64,000 bases of DNA from Rhizobium jaguaris. GTDB taxonomy: Bacteria; Pseudomonadota; Alphaproteobacteria; Rhizobiales; Rhizobiaceae. Below the pieces are notes generated by a model. That model did no database searches. It saw nothing but the letters and a program-made list of their open reading frames with translations, and was not told the DNA's origin. Below, one piece after another: positions 16,220 through 24,764 of the stretch; position 1 is the first letter of the stretch; each line of letters starts with the position of its first letter. A program made the translations under genes and the position numbers. The stretch spans positions 124,001 to 188,000 of the forward strand of contig NZ_CP032695.1 in NCBI RefSeq assembly GCF_003627755.1. The letters run 5' to 3'.

Positions 16220-17062
16220 ATGCTGACCGTTGGATCAACTGCGCCGGGCGCTTCCGCAAAGACCAACTGGGTCTTTGCAAGGAACAAGACTGCAGGTGGA
16301 ACGGCCTATCACGAAGCCGGCAACGGTGAGCCGCTTGTCCTGATCCATGGTGTCGGCATGCGGCTCGAAGCCTGGGCGCCGCAGATTCTCGCCCTGTCTG
16401 CGGGCCACCGTGTGATCGCCGTCGACATGCCCGGGCATGGCGAAACTGCCAGGCTACCGGTCGGAAGCCGCCTTGAGCAATTCGTCGCCTGGTTCGGGCA
16501 ATTCCTGGACGAAATGGCAATCGAGACAGCAAATGTCGCCGGCCATTCGATGGGTGCTCTGGTGTCTGGCGGGGCGGCCGCAACGTTTGGCAGCCGTATC
16601 AAGCGGGTGGCATACCTCAATGGCGTCTACCGGCGCGATCCGGCGGCAAAAGCGGCGGTGTTGGCACGCGCCGCTGCGATTCCGCTGACGGGTGTGGACA
16701 AGGAAGGCCCGTTGCTTCGATGGTTCGGCGACGATCCGGATAGTGTCGTTGCACGCGATCTGACGCGCAACTGGCTGAACCTCGTCGATCCGGAGGGGTA
16801 TGCCGTTGCTTATTCGGCATTTGCCGAAGGAGACGAGACCTATGCGGATCGCTGGAAGGACGTGGCGGGCCCGGCGCTGTTTCTGACGGGATCGGATGAT
16901 CCCAATTCGACGCCGTTGATGGCGACGCAAATGGCGGCACTCGCCCCCAATGGCTGGGTGCGGATCGTCGAGGGCCATCGTCACATGGTCAATCTGACGG
17001 CCCCCGACATCGTAAATGCGCTGCTCGCCGAATGGCTTTCCGAAGGGGAGGATGTGAAATGA
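16220..17062 (+). CDS. Alpha/beta-fold hydrolase
   Basis: About 280 residues with the alpha/beta hydrolase signature: oxyanion region LIHGVGMRLEAWAPQI, the nucleophile elbow GHSMGALVSG, an acidic residue in LTGSDDPNST and a catalytic His in EGHRHMVNLT. I prefer the ATG at 16220; a TTG at 16199 overlapping the previous stop is possible. It would hydrolyse an ester, amide or beta-ketone-type product. In the Rut pathway the analogous RutD also belongs to this fold, which fits the neighbouring monooxygenase and reductase. Its end overlaps the next start (ATGA). Confidence 0.85.
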   Translation: MLTVGSTAPGASAKTNWVFARNKTAGGTAYHEAGNGEPLVLIHGVGMRLEAWAPQILALSAGHRVIAVDMPGHGETARLPVGSRLEQFVAWFGQFLDEMAIETANVAGHSMGALVSGGAAATFGSRIKRVAYLNGVYRRDPAAKAAVLARAAAIPLTGVDKEGPLLRWFGDDPDSVVARDLTRNWLNLVDPEGYAVAYSAFAEGDETYADRWKDVAGPALFLTGSDDPNSTPLMATQMAALAPNGWVRIVEGHRHMVNLTAPDIVNALLAEWLSEGEDVK

Positions 17063-17994
17063 CGCTACAGCTTGCGGACCCGAGAGCGTTGCGCGATGCC
17101 TTTGGCGCATTTGCGACAGGGGTAACGGTCGTGACCGCCCAGGATGCCGATGGAAGGCCCATCGGCTTTACGGCAAATTCATTTACATCGGTGTCGCTCG
17201 ATCCGCCTCTTTTGCTTGTCTGCCTGGCCAAGACCTCCCGCAATTACGCGACTATGACGGGTGCGAAGCATTTTGCCGTCAATGTTCTGTCGGAAGGCCA
17301 GAAGGATGTCTCCAACACCTTTGCGCGGCCTGTCGAAGACCGGTTTGCCGCGGTCGAGTGGCAAGCAGGCGCCGCCGGGTGCCCTATCCTGGGGAATGTC
17401 TCAGCGTGGTTCGAATGCGCGACCGAAAAGCTGGTCGAAGCGGGTGACCACGTCATCCTGATGGGGCGGATCGAAGCCTTCGAAAACAGCGGACTGAATG
17501 GATTGGGTTATGCCCGCGGCGGCTATTTCACGCCCATCCTCGCCAGCAAGGCCGTTTCGGCCGCAGCGGAAGGCAATATCGAGCTCGGAGCCGTTCTGGA
17601 GCGTCATAGCGAGGTTCTTCTTATCGGCGATGATGTCTTTTCCCTGCCGACCTGTGACGGCAAGGACGGAAGCCCCGCTGACATACTTCGGGATTATCTG
17701 GAGGAACTCACCGGTCTTTCGGTGACGATCGGCTTCCTCTACTCGGTCTATGAGGGCAAGAGCGACGGCAAGCAACACATTGTCTACCGTGCCTTCGCTT
17801 CGGAAGGCGAGCCGCGTAATGGCAGGTTCCTGAAGCCGGATACGTTGGCCAAGACCCATTTCAAGACAAGCTCGACCGCCGACATCGTTGCGCGCTTCGC
17901 GGTGGAGAGCCAGCTCGGCAATTTTGGCGTTTATTTCGGCGACGAGACCGTCGGCACGGTCCGTTCGGTTCCAACAAAGGCGGCACAGCCATGA
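17059..17994 (+). CDS. Flavin reductase with C-terminal Nudix-like domain
   Basis: A 311-residue protein, about twice the length of a simple flavin reductase. Residues 1-165 are a flavin_Reduct/RutF-type domain (FATGVTVVTAQDADGRPIGF, then SFTSVSLDPPLLLVCL and HFAVNVLSEGQ). Residues 175-300 look like a Nudix-type beta sandwich with a degenerate helix (DYLEELTGLSVTIGFLYSVY and HIVYRAF), lacking a full GX5EX7REUXEEXGU box. It would supply reduced FMN to the luciferase-like monooxygenase encoded next, with which it overlaps by 4 bp. The role of the extra domain is unknown: it might bind NAD(P)H, FMN or an effector. Confidence 0.85.
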   Translation: MTLQLADPRALRDAFGAFATGVTVVTAQDADGRPIGFTANSFTSVSLDPPLLLVCLAKTSRNYATMTGAKHFAVNVLSEGQKDVSNTFARPVEDRFAAVEWQAGAAGCPILGNVSAWFECATEKLVEAGDHVILMGRIEAFENSGLNGLGYARGGYFTPILASKAVSAAAEGNIELGAVLERHSEVLLIGDDVFSLPTCDGKDGSPADILRDYLEELTGLSVTIGFLYSVYEGKSDGKQHIVYRAFASEGEPRNGRFLKPDTLAKTHFKTSSTADIVARFAVESQLGNFGVYFGDETVGTVRSVPTKAAQP

Positions 17995-19031
17995 AATTTT
18001 CTCTTTTCGTTCACATGGAGCGTCTCGACGCCAGCCAGAGCCACAAGAGCCTCTATGAGGAGTTCGTCGCTCTCTGCGAGATCGCGGACAAAGGCGGCAT
18101 GCATGCCATTTGGACGGGCGAGCATCACGGCATGGATTTCACCATTGCGCCCAATCCTTTCGTCACCATTGCCGATCTGGCGCGCCGCACCTCGCGCGCA
18201 AGGCTCGGTACGGGGACGGTGATCGCGCCGTTCTGGCATCCGATCAAGCTCGCCGGCGAAGCGGCCATGACCGACATCATTTGTGATGGAAGGCTAGATA
18301 TCGGTATCGCGCGCGGTGCTTATTCCTTTGAATACGAGCGCTTGCTGCCGGGTCTCGATGCCTGGGGCGCCGGTCAGCGGATGCGCGAACTCATTCCAGC
18401 GGTCAAAGGCATATGGAAAGGCGACTACGCGCATGATGGGGAGTTTTATAAATTCCCGGCGACCACTTCGGCGCCGAAGCCCCTGCAACAGCCGAACCCG
18501 CCAATCTGGGTGGCCGCGCGCGATCCGAATTCGCATGAGTTCGCCGTCGCCAATGGTTGCAATGTTCAGGTGACGCCGCTCTGGCAGGGCGATGAAGAAG
18601 TCGTGGCGCTGATGGGCCGTTTCAACGATGCCTGCGCCAAGAATCCGGATATCGATCGGCCCAAGATCATGCTGCTGCGCCATACCTATGTCGGCTCGAC
18701 AGAGGCGGACATAGCCCAGGCGGCCCACGAACTCAGCGTCTACTACAACTACTTCTTCGCCTGGTTCAAAAACGAGAAGCCTATCAAGCAGGGCCTGATC
18801 GAGCGGATACCCGAAGAGGAGATCGGCGCGAACGCGATGCTTTCCGATGCGGTCATGCGCAGCAACAACGTCGTCGGTAATGCCGAGACCGTCATTGCTC
18901 GGCTCAAGGCCTATGAAGCCATGGGCTACGACGAATATTCCTTCTGGATCGATACGGGCATGTCCTTCGAGCGGAAGAAAGCGTCACTTGAGCGCTTTAT
19001 CGCCGAGGTCATGCCGGCATTTGCGGAGTGA
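17991..19031 (+). CDS. Luciferase-like (LLM) flavin-dependent monooxygenase
   Basis: A 346-residue class C flavin monooxygenase with a bacterial-luciferase TIM barrel. Seen are the N-terminal strand MKFSLFVHMERLD, AIWTGEHHGMDF, RLGTGTVIAPFWHPIKLAGE, DGRLDIGIARGAY and the closing AMGYDEYSFWID. It uses FMNH2 from the upstream reductase and O2. Relatives cleave C-S, C-N or ring bonds (for example RutA, NtaA). It is the likely committing enzyme of this pathway. It overlaps both neighbours by a few bases, so translation is coupled. The substrate cannot be deduced from sequence alone. Confidence 0.88.
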   Translation: MKFSLFVHMERLDASQSHKSLYEEFVALCEIADKGGMHAIWTGEHHGMDFTIAPNPFVTIADLARRTSRARLGTGTVIAPFWHPIKLAGEAAMTDIICDGRLDIGIARGAYSFEYERLLPGLDAWGAGQRMRELIPAVKGIWKGDYAHDGEFYKFPATTSAPKPLQQPNPPIWVAARDPNSHEFAVANGCNVQVTPLWQGDEEVVALMGRFNDACAKNPDIDRPKIMLLRHTYVGSTEADIAQAAHELSVYYNYFFAWFKNEKPIKQGLIERIPEEEIGANAMLSDAVMRSNNVVGNAETVIARLKAYEAMGYDEYSFWIDTGMSFERKKASLERFIAEVMPAFAE

Positions 19032-19036
19032 ACCCC

Positions 19037-20500
19037 ATGCAGCGTTTCCAGAGTTATATCGATGGCGAATTTCTGGACGGAGAGGCCCGATATCAAAGCA
19101 TCGATCCCGCCACCGGCAAGAACTGGGCGGATATGCCGGAAGCGCGCGAGGGGGATGTCGATCGCGCGGTCAATGCGGCCGAAAAGGCACTCTATGACGG
19201 CCCCTGGTCGAAGATGACCGCTACGCAACGGGGCAAGCTCCTTTATAAGCTTGCCGATCTGGTGGCCGCCAATGCCCAGAAGCTCGCCGAACTGGAGACG
19301 CGCGACACCGGCAAGATCATCCGCGAGACTTCGGCGCAGATCGCCTATGTCGCCGACTACTACCGTTACTATGCCGGTATCGCCGACAAGATCGAAGGCT
19401 CCTATCTCCCGATCGACAAGCAGGACATGGACGTCTGGCTGCGACGTGAGCCGATTGGCGTCGTGGCCATGGTCGTGCCCTGGAACAGCCAGTTGTTTCT
19501 CTCCGCCGTCAAGATAGGTCCGGCGCTGGCAGCCGGCTGCACGATGGTCGTCAAGGCGTCCGAAGATGGACCGGCGCCGCTTCTGGAATTCGCTCGCCTC
19601 ATTCATGAGGCAGGCTTCCCGGCGGGCGTCGTCAACATTATCACAGGTTTCGGCGCATCGTGCGGCGCTGCCCTTAGCCGGCATCCGAAGGTCGCCCATA
19701 TCGCCTTCACTGGTGGGCCTGAAACAGCGCGCCATATCGTCCGAAATTCGGCCGAAAACCTTGCCTCGACATCCCTGGAGCTTGGCGGCAAGTCGCCTTT
19801 CATCGTCTTTGCCGACGCCGACCTCGAAAGCGCCGCCAATGCCCAGGTCGCGGGAATCTTCGCTGCGACCGGCCAAAGCTGCGTTGCCGGTTCGCGGTTA
19901 ATCGTCGAGCGAAGCATCAAGGACAGGTTCCTGAACCTGCTGAAGGACAAGGCCGAGGCGATCCGTGTCGGCACGCCCTTGGATATGGCGACCGAAGTCG
20001 GTCCGCTGGCGACGAAGCGCCAGCAGGATCATGTTGCAGCGCTCATTCACAAATCCGTTCAAAGCGGCGCCCGCATTGTCACGGGTGGGCAAATGCCGAG
20101 CGGCGACGGCTTTTACTTCCCGCCGACGATTCTTGACTGCGACGGCGTTGCATCGCCTTCGCTTGCCGAGGAGTTCTTCGGTCCTGTGCTGTCCGTTGTT
20201 GCGTTCGACACCGAAGCCGAAGCGTTGAAGCTTGCCAATGATACCCGCTACGGCCTTGCGTCCGGTGTCTTCACCCAGAACCTCACCCGCGCCCATCGCC
20301 TGATGAAAGGCATCCGTGCCGGTATCGTCTGGGTCAATACCTATCGCGCCGTATCGCCGATCGCTCCCTTCGGCGGCTTTGGCCTTTCCGGCCACGGCCG
20401 GGAAGGCGGCTTGGCCGCGGCGCTCGATTATACCCGCACGAAGACGATCTGGCTCAGGACGTCGGACGATCCGATCCCCGATCCTTTCGTCATGAGGTGA
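19037..20500 (+). CDS. Aldehyde dehydrogenase (NAD(P)-dependent)
   Basis: A 487-residue aldehyde dehydrogenase. The ATG at 19037 lies 8 bp after GGAG; a GTG at 19028 is possible. Key features are the VPWNSQLFL region, FTGGPETARHIV for cofactor binding, the general base Glu in SLELGGKSP, the nucleophilic Cys in ATGQSCVAGSR, and EEFFGPVLSV. It resembles betaine-aldehyde/aromatic aldehyde dehydrogenases in general form. It likely oxidises an aldehyde released by the monooxygenase or hydrolase. Confidence 0.9.
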   Translation: MQRFQSYIDGEFLDGEARYQSIDPATGKNWADMPEAREGDVDRAVNAAEKALYDGPWSKMTATQRGKLLYKLADLVAANAQKLAELETRDTGKIIRETSAQIAYVADYYRYYAGIADKIEGSYLPIDKQDMDVWLRREPIGVVAMVVPWNSQLFLSAVKIGPALAAGCTMVVKASEDGPAPLLEFARLIHEAGFPAGVVNIITGFGASCGAALSRHPKVAHIAFTGGPETARHIVRNSAENLASTSLELGGKSPFIVFADADLESAANAQVAGIFAATGQSCVAGSRLIVERSIKDRFLNLLKDKAEAIRVGTPLDMATEVGPLATKRQQDHVAALIHKSVQSGARIVTGGQMPSGDGFYFPPTILDCDGVASPSLAEEFFGPVLSVVAFDTEAEALKLANDTRYGLASGVFTQNLTRAHRLMKGIRAGIVWVNTYRAVSPIAPFGGFGLSGHGREGGLAAALDYTRTKTIWLRTSDDPIPDPFVMR

Positions 20501-20505
20501 TGCCG

Positions 20506-20838
20506 ATGTTCTATGAAATCCGGACCTATCGGCTGAAGAACGGTGCAATCCCGCAATATTTGAAGGTCGTCGAGGACGAAGGGATCGCCATTCAGAAAGC
20601 GCATCTCGGCAATCTGGTCGGCTACTTCTATTCGGAGATCGGGACCATCAACGAGATCGTTCATATCTGGGCCTATGCGAGCCTCGATGATCGCGAGGAA
20701 AGGCGCCAGAGATTGGCGTCCGATCCGCAATGGCAGGCTTTCCTGCCGAAGATACGCGACCTGATCGAACTGGCCGAGAACAAGATTATGAAGCCGGCGA
20801 ATTTCTCTCCTCTCGGGAAGAGTGCGCCAGCCGCATAA
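20506..20838 (+). CDS. NIPSNAP-family protein
   Basis: About 110 residues of the NIPSNAP ferredoxin-like fold, seen in MFYEIRTYRLKNGAIPQYL, the central NEIVHIWAYASLDDRE, and DPQWQAFLPKI. GAGG at 20494-20497 favours the ATG at 20506 over those at 20497 (GTG) or 20500. NIPSNAP proteins often accompany catabolic operons but their biochemical role is unclear. It lies directly between the aldehyde dehydrogenase and the binding protein. Confidence 0.85.
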   Translation: MFYEIRTYRLKNGAIPQYLKVVEDEGIAIQKAHLGNLVGYFYSEIGTINEIVHIWAYASLDDREERRQRLASDPQWQAFLPKIRDLIELAENKIMKPANFSPLGKSAPAA

Positions 20839-20876
20839 AGCATGCCTGTAAGACAACAATACAAGGACAAGGGAAC

Positions 20877-21887
20877 ATGAAAAGAACAATTGCACTCGCG
20901 GCTTTCGCCGCAATAATGGCTGTGTCCGGGACTGCAAAGGCCGATACGCTCGTCTTCACGAGCTGGGGAGGAACGACGCAGGACGCGCAGAAGGTCGCCT
21001 GGGCCAATCCGTTCACGGATAAGACCGGCATCGTCATCGCACAGGACGGACCCACCGATTACGGCAAGCTGAAAGCCATGGTCGAAGCTGGCCAGGTCAG
21101 TTGGGATGTCGTCGACGTCGAAGGCGACTACGCCGCACAGGCTGGCAAGGACGGGCTGCTGGAAAAGCTGGATTTCTCCGTCATCGATAAGTCCAAGCTC
21201 GATCCCCGTTTCGTCACGGACTATTCGGTTGGCAGCTTCTACTATTCCTTCGTGATCGGCTGCAATGCGGATGCCGTGAAAGCCTGCCCCAAGACCTGGG
21301 CGGATCTCTTCGATACGACGAAATTTCCCGGCAAGCGCACCTTCTACAAGTGGTCGGCACCGGGCGTGATCGAAGCGGCTCTGCTGGCCGATGGCGTTCC
21401 CGCCGACAAGCTTTATCCGCTTGATCTCGATCGGGCTTTTAAGAAGCTCGATACGATCAAATCCGATATCATCTGGTGGTCCAGCGGCGCTCAGTCGCAG
21501 CAGCTTCTCGCATCTGCCGAGGCTCCCTTCGGCAGCCTGTGGAATGGCCGCATGACTGCGCTCGCCGCCAGCGGCGTCAAGTCGGAAACCTCCTGGGAGC
21601 AGAACATCACGGCGGCCGATTCGCTCGTCGTGCCGAAGGGTGCGCCGAACTCTGAAGCCGCGATGAAGTTCATTGCCCTTGCGACGTCGGCACAGCCCCA
21701 GGCTGATCTGGCGAAGACGACCGGTTATGCACCGATCAACATCGACTCGGCCAAGTTGATGGACCCGGCAACGGCCAAGACCTTGCCGGATCAGCAGACC
21801 GCAAGCCAGGTCAATGCCAGCATGGCTTATTGGGCTGAAAATCGCGATGCCATCGGCAAGCGGTGGTATGCTTGGCAGGCCAAATAA
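20877..21887 (+). CDS. PotD-like ABC transporter substrate-binding protein
   Basis: A 336-residue periplasmic binding protein of the spermidine/putrescine (PotD) class. It opens with a Sec signal peptide (MKRTIALAAFAAIMAVSGTAKA) and then the family motif LVFTSWGGTTQDAQ, with DVVDVEGDYAAQ and AVKACPKTWADLFD. The ATG at 20877 has GGGAAC upstream. PotD-type proteins bind polyamines, but rhizobial relatives also take up opines, carboxylates and other small amines. Located ahead of its own permeases and ATPase within the operon, it probably imports the pathway substrate. Confidence 0.9.
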   Translation: MKRTIALAAFAAIMAVSGTAKADTLVFTSWGGTTQDAQKVAWANPFTDKTGIVIAQDGPTDYGKLKAMVEAGQVSWDVVDVEGDYAAQAGKDGLLEKLDFSVIDKSKLDPRFVTDYSVGSFYYSFVIGCNADAVKACPKTWADLFDTTKFPGKRTFYKWSAPGVIEAALLADGVPADKLYPLDLDRAFKKLDTIKSDIIWWSSGAQSQQLLASAEAPFGSLWNGRMTALAASGVKSETSWEQNITAADSLVVPKGAPNSEAAMKFIALATSAQPQADLAKTTGYAPINIDSAKLMDPATAKTLPDQQTASQVNASMAYWAENRDAIGKRWYAWQAK

Positions 21888-22006
21888 GCTGAAGAAACTC
21901 CGAGGCAGCACCGCGAGCGTCATTCTGCTCGCGGTGTGTGGCGCAGGTTCTAAATCTTCCTGGGAGCTGGCGCCGTTGTCTGATCCTACGGCGGGAAAGG
22001 ATTGCC

Positions 22007-22879
22007 ATGTCGACCTATATTGACGTCGCCAGTGAAACTGCGACCACATCCAAGGCCGCAAGGCCTACGGGCTTCGGCGAAATCATGCCGGCGCTGCTTT
22101 TCGTCGGGATCTTCTTCATTGTCCCGGTCGTCGCGCTCCTGTTGCGAAGCGTGTTTGAACCGGTTGCCGGCTTCGGCAACTATGCCGAACTGCTGGGCTC
22201 GGCGACCTATCTGAAGATCTTCGCCAACACCTTCATTGTGTCCGGTCTTGTCACCGCGATTTCACTGCTGATCGGCTTTCCGGTCGCGTGGACGCTGGCA
22301 ATCATGCCCACCAGGCTGGCTTCACTGATTTTCGCGGTCTTGCTGCTGTCGATGTGGACCAATCTGCTGGCCCGAACCTACGCCTGGATGGTCCTGCTGC
22401 AGCGCACCGGACTGATCAACAAGATGTTGATGGGAATGGGGCTGATCAACCAGCCTCTGCCGCTCGTCAACAATCTGACCGGTGTGACGATCGGCATGAC
22501 CTATATCATGCTGCCATTCATCATCCTGCCGCTCTACGGCGTCATCAAGAAGATCGACCCGGCCATTCTGCAGGCGGCGGCACTTTGCGGAGCGAATCGC
22601 TGGCAATGTCTTACGCGCGTTCTTCTGCCCTTGGCCGCGAGAGGCATGGTTGCCGGTGCGCTGATGGTCTTCGTCATGTCGCTTGGTTACTACGTTACCC
22701 CGTCGCTTCTCGGCGGAACGGCGAATATGATGCTGGCCGAACTCATCGCCCAGTTCGTGCAGTCCCTCGTCAATTGGGGAATGGGCGGTGCCGCGGCCCT
22801 GGTTCTCCTCGTCGTCACGCTTTCGCTCTATGCAGTCCAGCTACGGCTGTTCGGCGTGCAGAACACGGGAGGGCGCTGA
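22007..22879 (+). CDS. ABC transporter permease (PotB-like)
   Basis: A 290-residue inner-membrane permease with about six helices; the first is IMPALLFVGIFFIVPVVALL. The EAA loop that contacts the ATPase is seen in ILQAAALCGANRWQCLTRVLLPLAARG. The ATG at 22007 is preceded by GGAAAGG; the frame opens earlier (21938) but without membrane sequence. It pairs with the permease at 22881, one base after its stop. Confidence 0.9.
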   Translation: MSTYIDVASETATTSKAARPTGFGEIMPALLFVGIFFIVPVVALLLRSVFEPVAGFGNYAELLGSATYLKIFANTFIVSGLVTAISLLIGFPVAWTLAIMPTRLASLIFAVLLLSMWTNLLARTYAWMVLLQRTGLINKMLMGMGLINQPLPLVNNLTGVTIGMTYIMLPFIILPLYGVIKKIDPAILQAAALCGANRWQCLTRVLLPLAARGMVAGALMVFVMSLGYYVTPSLLGGTANMMLAELIAQFVQSLVNWGMGGAAALVLLVVTLSLYAVQLRLFGVQNTGGR

Positions 22880-22880
22880 C

Positions 22881-23681
22881 ATGCTGCTCGATTTCGATCG
22901 CCTCGGCTGGTGGAAATATGTGCTTGTGGCGGTGACCGTCTTGACGGCTGCCTTCCTACTGTTGCCCATCCTCTTTATCGCCGCGCTTTCCTTCGGATCT
23001 TCGCAGTGGCTGATCTTTCCGCCTCCGGGCTGGACGCTTAAATGGTACAGCCAGCTCTTCGCCGATCCGCAATGGCTGGCATCCGCCTGGACGAGCTTTA
23101 GGATCGCCTCGATCGTCACGGTTCTTTCCGTGCTGCTTGGGCTGGTAACCTCGTTCGGTCTGGTGCGCGGAACCTTCATGTTCCGCGATGCGCTGAAGGC
23201 GCTTTTCCTGACGCCGATGATCCTGCCCGTCGTCGTCCTTGCCGTTGCTCTCTATGCCTTCTTCCTGAGGATGGGTCTCGGCGGAACCACGATCGGCTTT
23301 GTCATTTCGCATCTCGTTCTGGCACTGCCCTTCTCCATCCTGTCCATTTCGAATGCGCTCGAAGGCTTCGACAAATCCATCGAGGATGCCGCGGTGCTCT
23401 GCGGTGCCTCGCCTCTTGAAGCGAAGATCAGGGTGACCCTGCCAGCCATCAGCCATGGACTGTTTTCCGCCGCTGTTTTCTCGTTCCTGACATCCTGGGA
23501 CGAAGTGGTGGTGGCGATTTTCATGGCGAGCCCCACGCTGCAGACGTTGCCGGTGAAGGTATGGTCCACCCTCAGGCAAGATCTGACGCCGGTCATCGCT
23601 GCGGCATCGTCCCTTCTCATCCTATTGACGATCACTTTGATGGCGCTTGTCGCGATCGCACGCAAGGTACTGAAATCATGA
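22881..23681 (+). CDS. ABC transporter permease (PotC-like)
   Basis: A 266-residue second permease subunit with a first membrane helix at about residues 12-36 (YVLVAVTVLTAAFLLLPILF) and the coupling EAA loop in IEDAAVLCGASPLEAKIRVTLP broken here as DAAVLCGASPLEAKIRVTLP. The ATG follows the PotB-like stop directly, and its own stop overlaps the ATPase start (ATGA), so the three are translated together. Confidence 0.9.
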   Translation: MLLDFDRLGWWKYVLVAVTVLTAAFLLLPILFIAALSFGSSQWLIFPPPGWTLKWYSQLFADPQWLASAWTSFRIASIVTVLSVLLGLVTSFGLVRGTFMFRDALKALFLTPMILPVVVLAVALYAFFLRMGLGGTTIGFVISHLVLALPFSILSISNALEGFDKSIEDAAVLCGASPLEAKIRVTLPAISHGLFSAAVFSFLTSWDEVVVAIFMASPTLQTLPVKVWSTLRQDLTPVIAAASSLLILLTITLMALVAIARKVLKS

Positions 23682-24754
23682 ACGAGTCTTTCCTACAGAT
23701 CAGAGGCATCCGCAAGGAATACGGCCCTGTCGTCGCGGTGCAAGATGTCAATCTCGAGGTCCAGCGTGGCGAGTTCCTGACCTTTCTCGGACCGTCCGGT
23801 TCGGGCAAAAGCACGACGCTCTACATCTTGGCCGGCTTCGAAAACCCGACAAAGGGCGACATACTCCTCAGCGGCCAAACGCTGCTTTCGACCCCGTCGC
23901 ACAAGCGCAATATCGGCATGGTCTTCCAGCGGTACACCTTGTTTCCGCATTTGACGGTCGGCGAAAACATCGCTTTTCCCCTCAAGGTACGGCGCAAGTC
24001 CAAGGCGGAAGTCGACAGCAAGGTGAAGGAAATGCTGCGGCTCGTCAGGCTTGAAGGATTCGAGGATCGCAAGCCTGCGCAGATGTCGGGCGGCCAGCAG
24101 CAGCGCGTGGCACTCGCCCGGGCACTCGCTTACGATCCGCCGGTGCTTTTGATGGACGAGCCACTTTCTGCGCTCGATAAGAAGCTTCGCGAGGAAATTC
24201 AGCATGAGATACGCCGGATCCACCAGCAGACAGAGGTGACGATCCTCTACGTCACACACGATCAGGAGGAAGCCTTGCGTCTTTCCGATCGCATTGCGGT
24301 CTTCTCCAAGGGCGTTATCGACCAGATCGGGACCGGGCCGGAACTTTACGCCAATCCGCGCACACGCTTTGTTGCCGAATTCATCGGTGACAGCGATTTT
24401 ATCTCCTGCGATTTGCTGTCTTCGACGGATGGGCATGCGACGATCTCGCTGGGTGGCGACGCCGTCTTTAGGATCCCGGTGCATGGCAAGGCCATCTCCG
24501 GCAGAAGGGGAGCTTTGATGCTGAGGCCGGAACGCATCCGGTTGTCGCGAAACCAGATGCAGAAGGGCAGCCTCGCGGCAACGGTCAGCGATATCACTTT
24601 CCTCGGCAACAACGTCCACGTTGCCACCGAGACTGCAGCCGGCGAGGCATTGGCCGTGCGTCTTCCCTTCGGGCATGAGGCCATCACCGGGCTCAGCCGC
24701 GGCGAACAGGTGCATCTGGATTTCGATCCGGATGCTGCTCACGTATTTTGCTGA
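23678..24754 (+). CDS. ABC transporter ATPase (PotA-like)
   Basis: A 358-residue ATPase energising the PotBC-like permeases. It has Walker A (LGPSGSGKSTTLYILAG), the signature [15 protein letters not shown], Walker B (VLLMDEPLSALD), the switch His in YVTHDQEEAL, and a C-terminal TOBE domain from about residue 270. The ATG at 23678 overlaps the stop of the permease gene. All motifs are intact. Confidence 0.92.
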   Translation: MNESFLQIRGIRKEYGPVVAVQDVNLEVQRGEFLTFLGPSGSGKSTTLYILAGFENPTKGDILLSGQTLLSTPSHKRNIGMVFQRYTLFPHLTVGENIAFPLKVRRKSKAEVDSKVKEMLRLVRLEGFEDRKPAQMSGGQQQRVALARALAYDPPVLLMDEPLSALDKKLREEIQHEIRRIHQQTEVTILYVTHDQEEALRLSDRIAVFSKGVIDQIGTGPELYANPRTRFVAEFIGDSDFISCDLLSSTDGHATISLGGDAVFRIPVHGKAISGRRGALMLRPERIRLSRNQMQKGSLAATVSDITFLGNNVHVATETAAGEALAVRLPFGHEAITGLSRGEQVHLDFDPDAAHVFC

Positions 24755-24764
24755 AAGTCGTCCC

